A stretch of 64,000 nt of DNA. Origin: Arion vulgaris (taxonomy: Eukaryota; Mollusca; Gastropoda; Stylommatophora; Arionidae). The notes under the pieces are model-generated. The model was not told the DNA's origin. It ran no database searches and saw only the letters and a list, made by a program, of their open reading frames with translations. Location: the NCBI GenBank assembly GCA_020796225.1, contig CM036754.1:15883367-15947366 (forward strand). Reading direction: 5' to 3'. Position 1 is the stretch's first letter. The number at the start of each line of letters is the position of its first letter. Of this stretch, positions 35,930 to 47,144 are shown piece after piece. A program made the translations under genes and the position numbers.

Positions 35930-36047
35930 GAAACACAGGAAACATTTCACAGTTGTTAGCATTTCGTGTGATTTTCATTGGCACAGGAACGGAGCAATTA
36001 TGGGGTGACCCGTTGCAGTGAAGTTGGAACCGTACTTAGGAACTATG
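35930..36047 (+). mobile_element. Short retroposon family H, truncated copy
   Basis: 118 bp flanked by aagtcatat (35921-35929 and 36048-36056). It matches the last half of 44547-44774 (ttcattggcacaggaacgga, ttatggggtgacccgttgca, gtgaagttggaaccgtactt). Its 3' domain resembles the end of SINE family D (atggggt...gca(a/g)tgaagt). Confidence 0.8.
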
Positions 36048-36282
36048 AAGTCATATTTAACTCTTTCCATACCATGACTGTTACCGAGTTCTGACCACAA
36101 TTCTATCATGATACCACAGTTTTCATCACACAATCGTTTGTGCTTACATTGTTGGCAGTAGGTATCACATCAATATATATCATTCAATATACTATTTAGT
36201 TAACTATATTTGATTTACTACTTAAAGATATGATAAACAATTTGGAAGGTTTAGTATAAAGAGATATAAACGGAACTATGTT

Positions 36283-36730
36283 ACAAACTTAATAAAGTTT
36301 TAATTACTTAAACTAACCACAACTTAATGAAGTTTTAATTACTGAAACTGACCACAACTTAATGAAGTTTTAATTACTTAAACTGACCACAACTTAATGA
36401 AGTTTTAATTACTGAAACTGACCACAACTTAATAAAGTTTTAATTACTTAAACTGACCACAACTTAATGAAGTTTTAATTACTGAAACTGACCACAACTT
36501 AATAAAGTTTTAATTACTTAAACTGACCACAACTTAATGAAGTTTTAATTACTGAAACTGACCACAACTTAATAAAGTTTTAATTACTGAAACTGACCAC
36601 AACTTAATGAAGTTTTAATTACTGAAACGACACAACTTAATGAAGTTTTAATTATTTAAACTGACCACAACTTAATGAAGTTTTAATTACTGAAACTGAC
36701 CACAACTTAATAAAGTTTTAATTACTTAAA
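36283..36730. repeat. 35-bp minisatellite, about 12 copies
   Basis: Unit cttaatgaagttttaattac then tgaaactgaccacaa, with alternating taaag/tgaag and acttaaa/actgaaa variants. Confidence 0.95.
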
Positions 36731-36905
36731 AGTGTTAATTACTTCTGACTGATCTCAATTTAAAATGAAGGTTTTGCTTGCTTCCAACTGTAACTAGATA
36801 CACACAGTTCGAGAATGTTTATTAACGAAACACTTGGACTAAAAGTAAACATTTGTATACTAAATATAACATGTTTTGAAATGCTTGCCAATTAGTAATA
36901 AGACT

Positions 36906-37157
36906 CGACCGAGTGGTTACGGGCCCAAATTTGGGGTTAAAGAATAGAACCACTGTTACCTGCCACGCATGTTGTAAGGGGCGGCTAAGGAAGTTTGGAT
37001 GAAATCGGATGCATGTGTCCTAAACGTTTAGAAGTCTATGCGTTTAGGGCCTACCAAACCAATGTGCAATGTATACACATTCTTGGCAAAGATCAACCAT
37101 ATCACAAAGAGTGATTAGAATTGGTTGTAAAGAACGAACGCAAAGAAGAAGAAGATG
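36906..37157 (+). mobile_element. SINE family B, copy 3, complete
   Basis: 252 bp with a perfect 12-bp duplication agtaataagact (36894-36905 and 37158-37169). The head cgaccgagtggttacgggcc has an A-box-like gagtggttac, hinting at a decayed tRNA origin; the tail is gaagaagaagatg. Confidence 0.92.
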
Positions 37158-37174
37158 AGTAATAAGACTACTAT

Positions 37175-38932
37175 ATGAGATATTACTTATAATCCAATGA
37201 AACACAAGACAGTCAAGTATGGACAGAATTACTTATAATCCAATGAAACACAAGACAGTCAAGTATGGACAGGATTACTTATAATCCAATGAAACACAAG
37301 ACAGTCAAGTATGGACAGAATTACTTATAATCCAATGAAACACAAAACAGTCAAGTATGGACAGAATTACTTATAATCCAATGAAACACAAGACAGTCAA
37401 GTATGGACAGGATTACTTATAATCTAATGAAACACAAGACAGTCAAGTATGGACAGAATTACTTATAATCCAATGAAACACAAGACAGTCAAGTATGGAC
37501 AGAATTACTTATAATCCAATGAAACACAAGACAGTCAAGTATGGACAGGATTACTTATAATCCAATGAAACACAAGACAGTCAAGTATGGACAGAATTAC
37601 TTATAATCCAATGAAACACAAAACAGTCAAGTATGGACAGAATTACTTATAATCCAATGAAACACAAGACAGTCAAGTATGGACAGAATTACTTATAATC
37701 CAATGAAACACAAAACAGTCAAGTATGGACAGAATTACTTATAATCCAATGAAACACAAGACAGTCAAGTATGGACAGAATTACTTATAATCCAATGAAA
37801 CACAAGACAGTCAAGTATGGACAGAATTACTTATAATCCAATGAAACACAAGACAGTCAAGTATGGACAGGATTACTTATAATCCAATGAAACACAAGAC
37901 AGTCAAGTATGGACAGAATTACTTATAATCCAATGAAACACAAAACAGTCAAGTATGGACAGAATTACTTATAATCCAATGAAACACAAGACAGTCAAGT
38001 ATGGACAGAATTACTTATAATCCAATGAAACACAAAACAGTCAAGTATGGACAGAATTACTTATAATCCAATGAAACACAAGACAGTCAAGTATGGACAG
38101 AATTACTTATAATCCAATGAAACACAAGACAGTCAAGTATGGACAGGATTACTTATAATCCAATGAAACACAAGACAGTCAATATGACAGGATTACTTAT
38201 AATCCAATGAAACACAAGACAGTCAAATATGGACAGAATTACTTATAATCCAATGAAACACAAGACAGTCAAGTATGGACAGGATTACTTATAATCAATA
38301 CAAACACAAGACAGTCAAGTATGGACACGATTACTTATAATCCAATGAAACACAAGACAGTCAAGTATGGACAGAATTACTTTAAATCCAATGAAACACA
38401 AGACAGTCAAGTATGGACAGGATAACTTATAATCCAATGAAACACAAGACAGTCAAGTATGGACAGGATTACTTATAATCCAATGAAACACAAAACAGTC
38501 AAGTATAGACAGGATTACTTATAATCCATTGAAACACAAGACAGTCAAGTATGGACAGGATTACTTATAATCCAATGAAACACAAGACAGTCAAGTATAG
38601 ACAGGATTACTTATAATCCATTGAAACACAAGACAGTCAAGTATGGACAGGATTACTTATAATCCAATGAAACACAAAACAGTCAAGTATGGACAGAATT
38701 ACTTATAATCCATTGAAACACAAGACAGTCAAGTATGGACAGGATTACTTATAATCCAATGAAACACAAAACAGTCAAGTATAGACAGGATTACTTATAA
38801 TCCAATGAAACACAAGACAGTCAAGTATGGACAGGATTACTTATAATCCAATGAAACACAAAACAGTCAAGTATAGACAGGATTACTTATAATCCATTGA
38901 AACACAAGACAGTCAAGTATGGACAGGACTTA
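37175..38932. repeat. 46-bp minisatellite, about 38 copies
   Basis: Unit gaattacttataatccaatg then aaacacaagacagtcaagta and tggaca. Variants (aaaacag, ggatt, tatagaca, ccattg) cluster toward the right end. Confidence 0.97.
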
Positions 38933-39029
38933 ACATTTTTTTGGTATAGAATAAAATGTGGTGTCAAAGCTAAACTGAAACTCATGTTGTTTGTTTATCA
39001 TTCGACAAAGTTGATTTTGACAGATTAGA

Positions 39030-39165
39030 ATGTAGTAACCGACTGGTTCTCTATTACATCAAGTGTCAGACAAGGATGTGTCCTCTCACCACTACTCTTT
39101 ATCACATATATGGATAACATAACGCAAGAGTCACATTCAGATAATGATGAAATATAGGGACTTCT
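39030..39165 (+). pseudogene. LINE reverse-transcriptase fragment (motif B)
   Basis: The plus-strand frame reads TDWFSITSSVRQGCVLSPLL then FITYMDNI, the RT motif-B region of a LINE (GVRQGC-L-SP-LF). No flanking motifs survive. Confidence 0.7.
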
Positions 39166-39265
39166 TTTACAGATTAGAATGATGTAACATGCATACCTGT
39201 GTGATCAGAGTCACGTTCAAACAGGATTTATGACCAGTTATCTGTCACTTGTACATCATCTACAC

Positions 39266-39647
39266 CATAGATTCCCAAACTTTTCGGCCCACCGCCCACT
39301 TTGCACGACATAAACTTTGTAACGCCCCTCTCCACATTATAACAGTTTGACAACGCCCCACCCCACATGCTCTATTTTCACTTTGACATAGAAAATTGAT
39401 ATATATTTCTGTCATACATGGTCAATTTTCAAATGATTATATACATGAAATAGAAAATTGATGAAAAAATGGATCGTGTAAGATGGGCATAAGATGAATT
39501 AAAATGCAGAATTCAAATTTTTAATGATTATTCAATCGTAAAATCACGAAAAATTAACTCCACCAAATGCATCTGAACCGACTATCGTCCCTATGGAAGG
39601 CTTCAGCGTCCGCTTTGGGGCAGTACCGCCCACTTTGGGAACCTATG
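39266..39647. mobile_element. hAT-like MITE, 382 bp, complete
   Basis: Terminal inverted repeats catag(a/g)ttcccaaa, with related GC-rich subterminal blocks (ggcccaccgcccactttg; accgcccactttggg), and a perfect 8-bp duplication atctacac (39258-39265 and 39648-39655). No transposase. Confidence 0.9.
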
Positions 39648-39655
39648 ATCTACAC

Positions 39656-39924
39656 GATCTACTTGATCTGCGATCACAGAGGTCATACGATATCGGTCTA
39701 CGGGCTATTTCTGACAAACGTTGTGATAAAGAGGGGAAGGAGAGGTGGTCTGAAACAAGTAGGTTTCCATTTAGGAATATAAACAATGCTTACATGTTAC
39801 ACAAAATGACCCACAACATCACACACAAGCAGGAGACATTCCAAAGTAAATGTATAGAAGAATCCAGTAAATTTTCTTGACAAATTCGAAAGCAAATGAA
39901 GAACATTTAAAACGTATTCATCAT
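39656..39924. other. Unique spacer, no gene seen
   Basis: No feature supported. Confidence 0.45.
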
Positions 39925-40530
39925 CATCATCAAGGTGCGTATCCTTTATAGGACGTTGCTCTCTTTGCAGCACATCTGAAATTCACTCTGTCTCTTGCCA
40001 GTTCACCCACTTCGTCGATGGTCATATTCATGGTTTCTTTAATATCTTGTAGCCATCTTCTTCTTGGTCTGCCTCTGCGTCCTGGGACCCTGCCCTCTAG
40101 TAATGTTCTTTCCAAGTCGTCGTGACGCTTGATGTGACCACAGTATGTGATTTTTCTTCTTTACTTCTTTACGTTCGTTCTTTACGACCAATTTTAATCA
40201 CTCTTTGTGATATGTTTGATCTTTGCTAAGAACGTGTATCCGTTGCACATTGGTTTGGTAGGCCCCTAAACTCATAAACTTCTACACGTTTAGGACACAT
40301 GCATCCGATTTCAGCCAAACCCGCCTCTTACGACATGCATGGCAGGTAACAATGGTTCTATTCTTTACACCCCAAATTTGGGCCCCGGTAACCAGTCGGG
40401 CGTAATTTTTCTGTATAGTATGTTGTTTATCAGCCAATTCTCTTTAACGTTTAGTTCTTTCCGGACATCAGTGTTCTTTATTTTTCTGTCCATGGTATTC
40501 GTAGGATCTTTCTGTAGCATTTAGTTTCGA
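39925..40530 (-). pseudogene. LINE type III-like ORF2 tail, split by SINE B
   Basis: The minus-strand frame ending at 39930 reads ERTLLEGRVPGRRGRPRRRW, LQDIKETMNMTIDEVGELA and a stop: the basic C-terminus of a LINE ORF2. The upstream part (40404-40530, minus) gives NTDVRKELNVKENWLINNIL. The family B SINE at 40155-40403 separates them. Confidence 0.75.
40155..40403 (-). mobile_element. SINE family B, copy 4
   Basis: Family B on the minus strand inside a LINE tail, with near-perfect flanks gt(g/a)attttt (about 40146-40154 and 40404-40412). Head near 40395 reads, inverted, actggttaccggggccca. Confidence 0.85.
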
Positions 40531-40779
40531 AGGACTGGATTACGTATTAATCGTGCATTTAATTGATTGAGACCATCCTTAAAATACGAAAATGGAGGTG
40601 TGATTGGTCATGTATATCGTAGGTCAGTTAGGGCTTAAGCTATGCGATGTACGAAAATCAACAAATCTGAAGTGATCAGACCGGATCAGATCAGATCTGG
40701 AGAAAATCGTTTGGGTGGCTGCGGTAATACTGAACAAATAGGCGATTGAACGAAGACAGGTATAGGCAGTATTACATAA

Positions 40780-41004
40780 GTAGTGAAAAATTAATTATAA
40801 AATATGAAAAACAAAACATTCAACGTTTCGGTGCTAGACCTTGTCAAGAAAAATATGTACACAAAAAACTTAATTAGCTAAAACATAATACTAACTAATG
40901 ATGAAAAGATACTGGTATACAAACTGCTCCAAAAGTTTCTGGTCTCTTGGTCGGTATCTCATGAATGGTAGAATGGACAGGAAATAGTAAGACTATTAAG
41001 TTTC
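40780..41004 (-). mobile_element. Penelope-like element 3' end with hammerhead-like relic
   Basis: The minus strand reads cttgacaaggtctagcaccg then aaacgttgaatg: ttgacaa, a short ggt/acc stem, then gaaac. This resembles the hammerhead core (CUGANGA, stem II, GAAA) but has substitutions at two normally invariant positions, so cleavage is not expected. Confidence 0.5.
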
Positions 41005-41060
41005 CGGTTGGCTGGTCAATCGGAATAAGACAGTGGCAGGTTACATAAGATATTGTGTGT

Positions 41061-42234
41061 CTTTGTCTATTCCCAGGTGGAAGATGTAGTTGGTTGTCCA
41101 CTCCTGCCGTTAAGCGTAGGGGTGGGAGCTTTAATTTGCGTTCTAGGGCTAGATGAGTCGTCCTTGTTGTGTTATATCCATGTTTATGTAGTGTGGTCTT
41201 GATATTGTCTATCCATATTTTTCTTGGTCTTCCCTTAGCTCTAGTACCAGATCTCTTTTTATTGTCTGCTGTTATTGGTGGTTGGTTGTATTTCATTCTC
41301 ATTAAATGTCCAAACCACTGCATTTGTTGTCTTTCGATATATTTGGTGCATGAAGTTATGCCCACTCTGCTTCTGATGTTCTCATTTCGTAGTCTGTCTT
41401 TCCTGGTGACTCCACTGCCTTCCTCAAGCATTTCATTTCACACGTGGTGAGCTTTCTGTGATGTGTTGTTGTAAGAGACCAAGTTTGGCACTGGTAACAA
41501 AGTATTGGTAGGAAAATACTTTTATCATCTGTCTTTTCACTTCCATCTTGATCGTTGGGTGTTGTAGTAATGGTGCCAGCTGGTAGGTCACAGCATTTGC
41601 TTTTTGACACCTTGTCTCTATTTCTATATCTAGTTTTCCGTCCTGTGTGAAAATGCTGCCTAAATATTTGAATTCAGAAACTTGCTTTACTCTGGTGTTA
41701 TCTATTTGTATGTTTGTTTGGCTTGGTGTTCCTGCTGATTTTCATGGTCTTGGTCTTTTGTTTGTTGATTTTCATGTTGTACTTCTACATGCTATTAGCA
41801 ATGAATTCATATGATGTTGTAGCTGATCTTCATCTTCATACATTAAACTTTGGTCATCCGCAAAAAGCAATTCGTTGATTTGGTTGTTTAATTGATCGTC
41901 GTGATCATTGTCTATGTCAATGTCTTTTCGCACTGTACCTCTTTACTATTCTGTCTATATATATGTTGAAGAGAAGAGGTGAAAGCACACAACCCTGTCT
42001 TACTCCTGATTTTGTTTCGAATGAGTCTGTCATTCCGTCTATTGTTCTTATCACACTGTGGCTATTTGTGTATATTGCTCTGATATTGTCTAGCAGTTGT
42101 CCCTTGATCTCATAGTTTTCTAGTGTTTCCCATAGAATACTTCTATCTATTCTGTCAAATGCCTTTTCTTGATCGATGAATAATAAGTGTAGCTCTTTGT
42201 CATATTCTATTGCTTTTTCCCTTTTGTTTCAGTT
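41061..42234 (-). pseudogene. LINE type II ORF2: RT fragment to C-terminus
   Basis: The minus strand reads RT motif A LLFIDQEKAFDRIDRSILWE, motif B GVRQGCVLSPLLFNIYID, then (with stops and frameshifts) FCG-x-PK where FADDQ is expected, NMKINKQKT, FLPILCYQCQTWSLTTTHHR, RQQMQWFGHLMRMKYNQPP and a basic stretch RAKGRPRKIWIDN, ending at GNRQ. The endonuclease is absent through 5' truncation. It lies inside one Penelope 599-bp unit with ttgtgt at both borders. The same LINE is at 59036-59917. Confidence 0.82.
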
Positions 42235-43383
42235 TTGTGTATACAGGTGGGAACAAAGACCACACGTGGGAAGAGCAGGAGAGGTGGGTGGAAGAAACGA
42301 GAGATAATGGCGTTCATATCCGACATAGCATACTAATGTGTAGACACGTACACCCCCATAATACATGATCCCTATTAGGCTAATATGAATTGCATACACT
42401 CCGATAGCAAGGGCGAGTATTTAATCCAATGTCCGGGTGGGGGTAAGTGATAGACAGTATCACACTGTAAGTGTCCTACAGATGTGTGTACCAGACGATA
42501 ACGTGCTGAAGATAAGTTAGAAAGTTATAAAATTGGATAGAACATGACACTAGATCAGGTTCAAGTAACTCAACCGTTGGGATTACTCAACCACTGTACA
42601 CCAAGAGCGACTGGAGCCCTACTTGGCTAATATGCATCCTAATATGCGTCCCGGGAACGAACACATACAGAATCCAATGTCGTATGGCTGGAGCAGAGGG
42701 GAGAGAAGTGTCAAAACGGTCACCTTAGAATGTGAGCCGTATTCTGACGATGAATAAGGTTGATAGTGTCATGTGATGCTACGTCCGGTTGGCTGGTCAA
42801 TCGGAATGGGTCAGTGGTAGGTTACGTGAGATATTGTGTATACAGGTGGGAACAAAGACCACACGTGGGAAGGGCAAGAGAGGTGGGTGGAAGAAACGTG
42901 AGATAATGGCGTACATTTTCGTCATAGCATACTGATGTGTAGACACGTACACCTCCATAAAACATGAGCCATATTAGGCTAATATGGATTGCATACACTC
43001 CGCTAGCAAGGGCGAGTATATAATCCAATGTTCCCGGGGGAGGGGTGTTTGGTCAACAATATCACACTGTAAGTGTCCAACAGATATGTGTACCAAACGC
43101 TAACGTGCTGAAGATAAGTTTGAAAATGTGATAGAACATGACACTAGATCAGGTTCCAGTGACTCAACTGTAGGAATTACTCAACCCCAGTTCACCAAGA
43201 GCGACTGGAGCCCTACTTAGCTAATATGCACCCTGTGTGTCCCGGGAACGAACACATCCAGAATCCAATGTCGTATGGCTAGAACAGAGGAGAGAGAAGT
43301 GTCAAAAGTGAAACCCTAGAATGTAAGCCGTATTCTGACGATGAATAAGGATGATAGTGTCATGTGATACTACCGAGATATAA
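42184..43383 (-). repeat. 599-bp direct tandem units of the Penelope-like element
   Basis: tacaggtgggaacaaagacc recurs at 42242 and 42841, and the two copies align throughout (gtagacacgtacac, gcgactggagccctactt, cgtattctgacgatgaataa). The 57-bp end segment beginning ccggttggctggtcaatcgg at 42784 is, for the other unit, displaced to 41005 by the LINE. Confidence 0.92.
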
Positions 43384-43589
43384 ATAAGAACAGAAGAGGT
43401 AGGCGAGAGAAGTATGGATACCAACAGGTGTATAAGGGCCAGGAGGGGAGGGTGGAGTCGAGCAGAATGAGTAAATGTGGGGTGTGACAACGCAGGGGTG
43501 CCACAATAGCTGGAGAGTGGACCGATAGAAGAGGAAATGGTAGTAAGTCAATGGGTTTGTGGAGGGGGTAGATGAAATAGAGAGAATGA

Positions 43590-44533
43590 AATAAGAACGA
43601 AAAGATGAAGAAAGATCAATAGGCATAGACACTACGTGTGCTGAAGTCGTATATTGATCCCTTCGGGTGACAACTACACCCAAACGGTCAATCAACCGAC
43701 ATTCCAGAGATAACCTGCTGCGGTTATCGGAAGAGCATGACACTAGACCAGTGATAGAGACATCTCTCCTGCCGTGGTGACTGGGGCCATTGAAATGGAC
43801 AGCCACCGGGGTAGATGAACTGTTAGAGATATCCCGGAGGTGCTGAGCGAAGCGGTCACCAAGACGCACACCTGTCTCACCTATACATGTCATTCCGCAG
43901 CGCTTGCAGAGAATGGCATAATAAGGTTGCAGGAGACACAAGTGAAGCCTTGTCGGATAGTAAAGGAAGTGTTAGGGAAGGAGATAGTAGTAGCCTGGAA
44001 AACGTAAGGACAAGTGTAGCAATGGGACCTAGAGCACTTGACAGTCCCACATGTCCCCAGAGGTGCGGAGCCTACTGCGGACCAGAAGGTCGCGTAGGTT
44101 CTTTTCCTCCGGAAGGCCACCAGGGAAAGAGAGGAAAAGATACGTGAGGAAGCCAGGTCTTCCCGGAAGATCTGCAGCTCACGGAGAAGAATACGGACAG
44201 CAGGGAGTTGTGGGGATGAAAGGTGAGCACCAATTTGGTGCGGTCACAAGGGGACGGTAGAAGGGGAGAGAGCGGTGTGACGGGAGATAGGTAGGACGCG
44301 GCGAAGAGCGTTGATGAGAACCTCCTCAGGGTTAATACGGCGTCGGAAGAAGTCGAGCACCTCGTGAGCATGGTGACGAAAATCATCGTCGTCATAACAC
44401 AAGCGTCGGAGACGAAGTAGCTGAGAGTAGGGTAGAGAATTGCGATAAGCCAAGGGGTGTGATGATGTATATAGAAGGTAGTTATGAGAATCAGTGGACT
44501 TATAGAAAACAGTGGTAAGAAGAGAGGAGACAC
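43590..44533 (-). pseudogene. Penelope-like linker and GIY-YIG endonuclease
   Basis: After the RT the minus strand reads YKSTDSHNYLLYTSSHPLAY, SLPYSQLLRLRRLCYDDDDF, a Cys linker KCSRSHCYTCPYV, FTIRQGFTCVSCNL, then the nuclease YYAILCKRCGMTCIGETGVR, LGDRFAQHLRDIS, VAVHFNGPSHH and LECRLIDRLG. The order matches Penelope-like elements, whose GIY-YIG domain nicks target DNA. The usual Y-I-G core reads C-I-G here. At least one frameshift near 43920 separates linker and nuclease, and others lie upstream, so it is not functional. Confidence 0.85.
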
Positions 44534-44546
44534 CGATGGAGACAGT

Positions 44547-44774
44547 TCATAGTTCATAAGTACGGTTCCAACTTCACTGCAACGGGTCACCCCATAATTG
44601 CTCCGTTCCTGTGCCAATGAAAATCACACGAAATTCTAAAAACTATGAAATGTTTCCTGTGTGAACTAATTCCAGCATGAAACAGCCGCGTACCGCCACA
44701 AAAGCAACCTGCACCGCATAAAATGCATACGGCCGTCGCTAATGTAGCAACACAAAACTGTTCATCACTTGAAT
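44547..44774 (-). mobile_element. Short retroposon family H, longer copy, inside Penelope RT
   Basis: 228 bp flanked by a perfect 13-bp duplication cgatggagacagt (44534-44546 and 44775-44787). The Penelope reading frame is in register on both sides of it and broken only by the insert. The minus-strand end is gaaccgtacttatgaacta. A truncated second copy with its own duplication is at 35930-36047. Confidence 0.9.
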
Positions 44775-45906
44775 CGATGGAGACAGTGATGTTGAGGAAG
44801 TTTACTGACGAAAGAGAGATGGCAGAGATAAACTTGATGGACGGGTGGAAGTCACCGACGAATCGAAAAAACTGTAGCAAGTCTATTTCCGAAATGTCAG
44901 TAACTCCCACTCCGTCATCAATGTAACGGCGGTACATGAAAGGTATAGAGTCCAGATAACTCTGGAAGATGAGATGTTCCAAGTGGCCCATGAACAGGCA
45001 AGCATAACTGGGTCCCATATTAGTACCCATGGCAACGTCGCTAATCTGATCAAAATATTCACCATTGAACTTGAAAGAATTCGTAGTGAATATTAGTTCA
45101 GCTAAGAGAGTGAGAGTTGTGGTGGCAATGGAGGGATCGGATCGCTGATCCAGGAAGAACTGGAGAGCAGCTAAGCCATCGCAATGAGGGATGGAGGTAT
45201 AAAGAAAGCATACGCCCAACAGGAAGAGGCGATAGATACGACCTGGGAGTAGGGAAGTCGAAAGAAAGGTTGATAGAGCATATGTGGTGAAGGACGGAAG
45301 TTTCTCCACCAAGGGTCTGAAAATGCCGTCAAGAAAGGCCAAAATCGACTCGGTGGGGCAGGAGCAAGCTGATACAATGGGTCGGCCCGGGTTATTAGGC
45401 TTGTGGATCTTAGGAAGCAAGTAGAGACATGGATTGCCAAGATTGGCCTTCATGATACGAAGAGAATCTGCGCTATGGGGAAGATCGTTCTGTAGAATGA
45501 ATGTCTGGATGGTCTGGTGCACCAGATTATTGTGTTGCGGTAATACATCCTCCAGACTCGGGCGGTATGAAGCAGTGTCAGAGAGTTGGGAAGAGGTCTC
45601 ACGAATGTATAGGTCCTTCCGCCAAACAACAACCACACCTCCCTTGTCGGCAGGTTTAATGACAATATCATCCCGTAAGCGGAGACTGGTGAGAGCCCGG
45701 AATTCCGCTGGAGTAATATTGGAACGTCGAAGAGGGGACGGTCGTAGACGGAGGATGGAGTGGAAGAGTGTTGGAGATATAACGCTCCAGGGGTTCAGAG
45801 GGACGCAAAGAAGAAGGGATCCAATCGTATTTGCGGTGGGGAGAGCCAAAGAAAGTTCGTCGACAGGGGGCAAGGAGGGGGAGGTTGATTGAAGAAGTGG
45901 TGCCAA
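44775..45906 (-). pseudogene. Penelope-like reverse transcriptase
   Basis: An open minus-strand frame from 45906 carries, by residue: KPADKGG 84-90, YLLPKIHKP 162-170, GRPIVSA 174-180, LYTSIPH 235-241, AMGTNMGPSYA 292-302, YRRYIDD 325-331. These are the Penelope RT signatures, with YIDD as catalytic motif C at 44914-44925. The motif-A aspartate expected before LYTSIPH is Gly 231 (codon at 45214-45216), a one-step change that should kill polymerase activity. The frame runs on past 44775 into the family H insert. Confidence 0.9.
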
Positions 45907-46420
45907 ATTCGAAGCCCACGATGAAAGGCGTTAACGTCCCTGATAAGGGTATATTTGTCCGAGGTGGGACGGAGAGGAATAAAGTTGAGACCTTTGCTGA
46001 GGATAGGTGCTTCATCAGCAGAGAGAAGAAGATCAGGGGGGATACACCTGACAAGGAGGAGAGGTCCGGATGGTGGCGGAGGGGGGTAGGACGAAGACGG
46101 GAAATCTTTTTCTTATGGGATGCGGAGAGACACGTGTAAAGTTCCCTGTTGAAAGAGTGAACCATGCGTAGAAGGAAGAGGTGAAGAGGGAAGTCGTAGG
46201 ATGAGAGAGAGATGAGACGAATGCGCAGTTGAGAGATGGATACCCCCAGTTCCCGAATCAGTCGAGTGTGACTGTCGGATACTGCCGCATGCGGTGAAAC
46301 CACATTGCTGGTCAATGCGATTCAATCGGTGGAGAGTAGAGGGATGAAGATGGCCAAGTGAGGGTGAAAGGACGATGAAAAGCCACGTGGTAAGACATGA
46401 TGGCGAAGACAATTGTGAAG
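45907..46420 (-). pseudogene. Penelope-like N-terminal region, frameshifted
   Basis: The minus strand gives LYTCLSASHKKKISRLRP and, further on, PHRKYDWIPSSLRPSEPLER, in a frame (46315 to 45668) that overlaps the RT frame. Upstream FNCHYNFLHNCLRHHVLPRG (about 46440-46380) lies in another frame. Together they resemble the poorly conserved segment before Penelope RT. Confidence 0.65.
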
Positions 46421-46635
46421 GAAGTTATAATGGCAGTTGAAACGAGTTTTCTTAAATGTGAGGAAGGCAAAACTGATTGCAAGGGCATTAGCTATGACAG
46501 CTATCCGACGGACAGCGGATGGGAAAAGAAGGCCTGGACGTTCAAAATAAACGTAAAAATTGATCATTTCGTTTTTACGTGTTTCGCATTTGGAACATTT
46601 AATAGAAAGACGGCAGAACGGCAATAATTGCAGAT

Positions 46636-46719
46636 TCTTCCTTTGTGGCAGCATTCTGTGTCAAACGCGTAACGGGAGCAATCTTTTGTGGCAGCATTCT
46701 GTGTCAAACGCGTAACGGG
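46636..46719. repeat. 42-bp direct repeat, 2 copies
   Basis: ttgtggcagcattctgtgtc then aaacgcgtaacggga occurs twice, just upstream of the Penelope-like coding region. Confidence 0.9.
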
Positions 46720-46745
46720 ACATGAAGAGGATATATATATATATA

Positions 46746-47144
46746 CAGGATAAGGCAAAAAAATGAGAACATCGCGTAACATATGGTTATTTTGAAATGT
46801 TATTTAATTTAATTATATTGTTTCATGTAATTTTGTTTGCCAAGTATTTAGCTAATCAGAAATCATTTTCAATTTTTCTAAGCATCGACGCCACTCGTTT
46901 TATCAGAATACGGTCTTCTGCATTAATTTTTGTCATTCTTGGTAACAAATTAAAACCTGCAGATGTAAACAATTGGCATATTAAATATCAAAGATTGTGC
47001 CCAGAAATTGTCGAAATAAAAACATCATATAGCTAAATAGGTAAGTTAGTAAATGAGTTAACAATTTAAGCTATTACGGAAACAATCTTGATGTCATTAT
47101 GTCCATTTTTTACGCGATGTTCTCATTTTGTTTGGCCCACCCTG
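46746..47144. mobile_element. Tc1/mariner-like MITE, 399 bp, complete
   Basis: Terminal inverted repeats of about 40 bp share aaaatgagaacatcgcgtaa and begin cagg(a/g)t; both ends are flanked by TA (46744-46745 and 47145-47146). TA duplication with CAGGGTG-type ends is the Tc1/mariner signature. The 79-codon internal frame shows no transposase motif, so it is non-autonomous. Confidence 0.9.

Larger units (their letters stand above)
40780..46720 (-). mobile_element. Penelope-like retroelement with tandem 3' units, nested insertions
   Basis: Minus-strand order: a 42-bp direct repeat (46636-46719), N-terminal region, RT, linker and GIY-YIG endonuclease, then two direct copies of a 599-bp unit, then a 3' end carrying accgaaacgttg. 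A LINE sits inside the second unit and a short retroposon inside the RT. Penelope elements are known to carry RT plus GIY-YIG and long direct terminal units, which this layout matches. Frameshifts and a lost catalytic residue show it is inactive. Confidence 0.85.

Noticed and set aside
45434..45892. 152-codon plus-strand frame
   Set aside because: Antisense shadow of the Penelope-like RT region.
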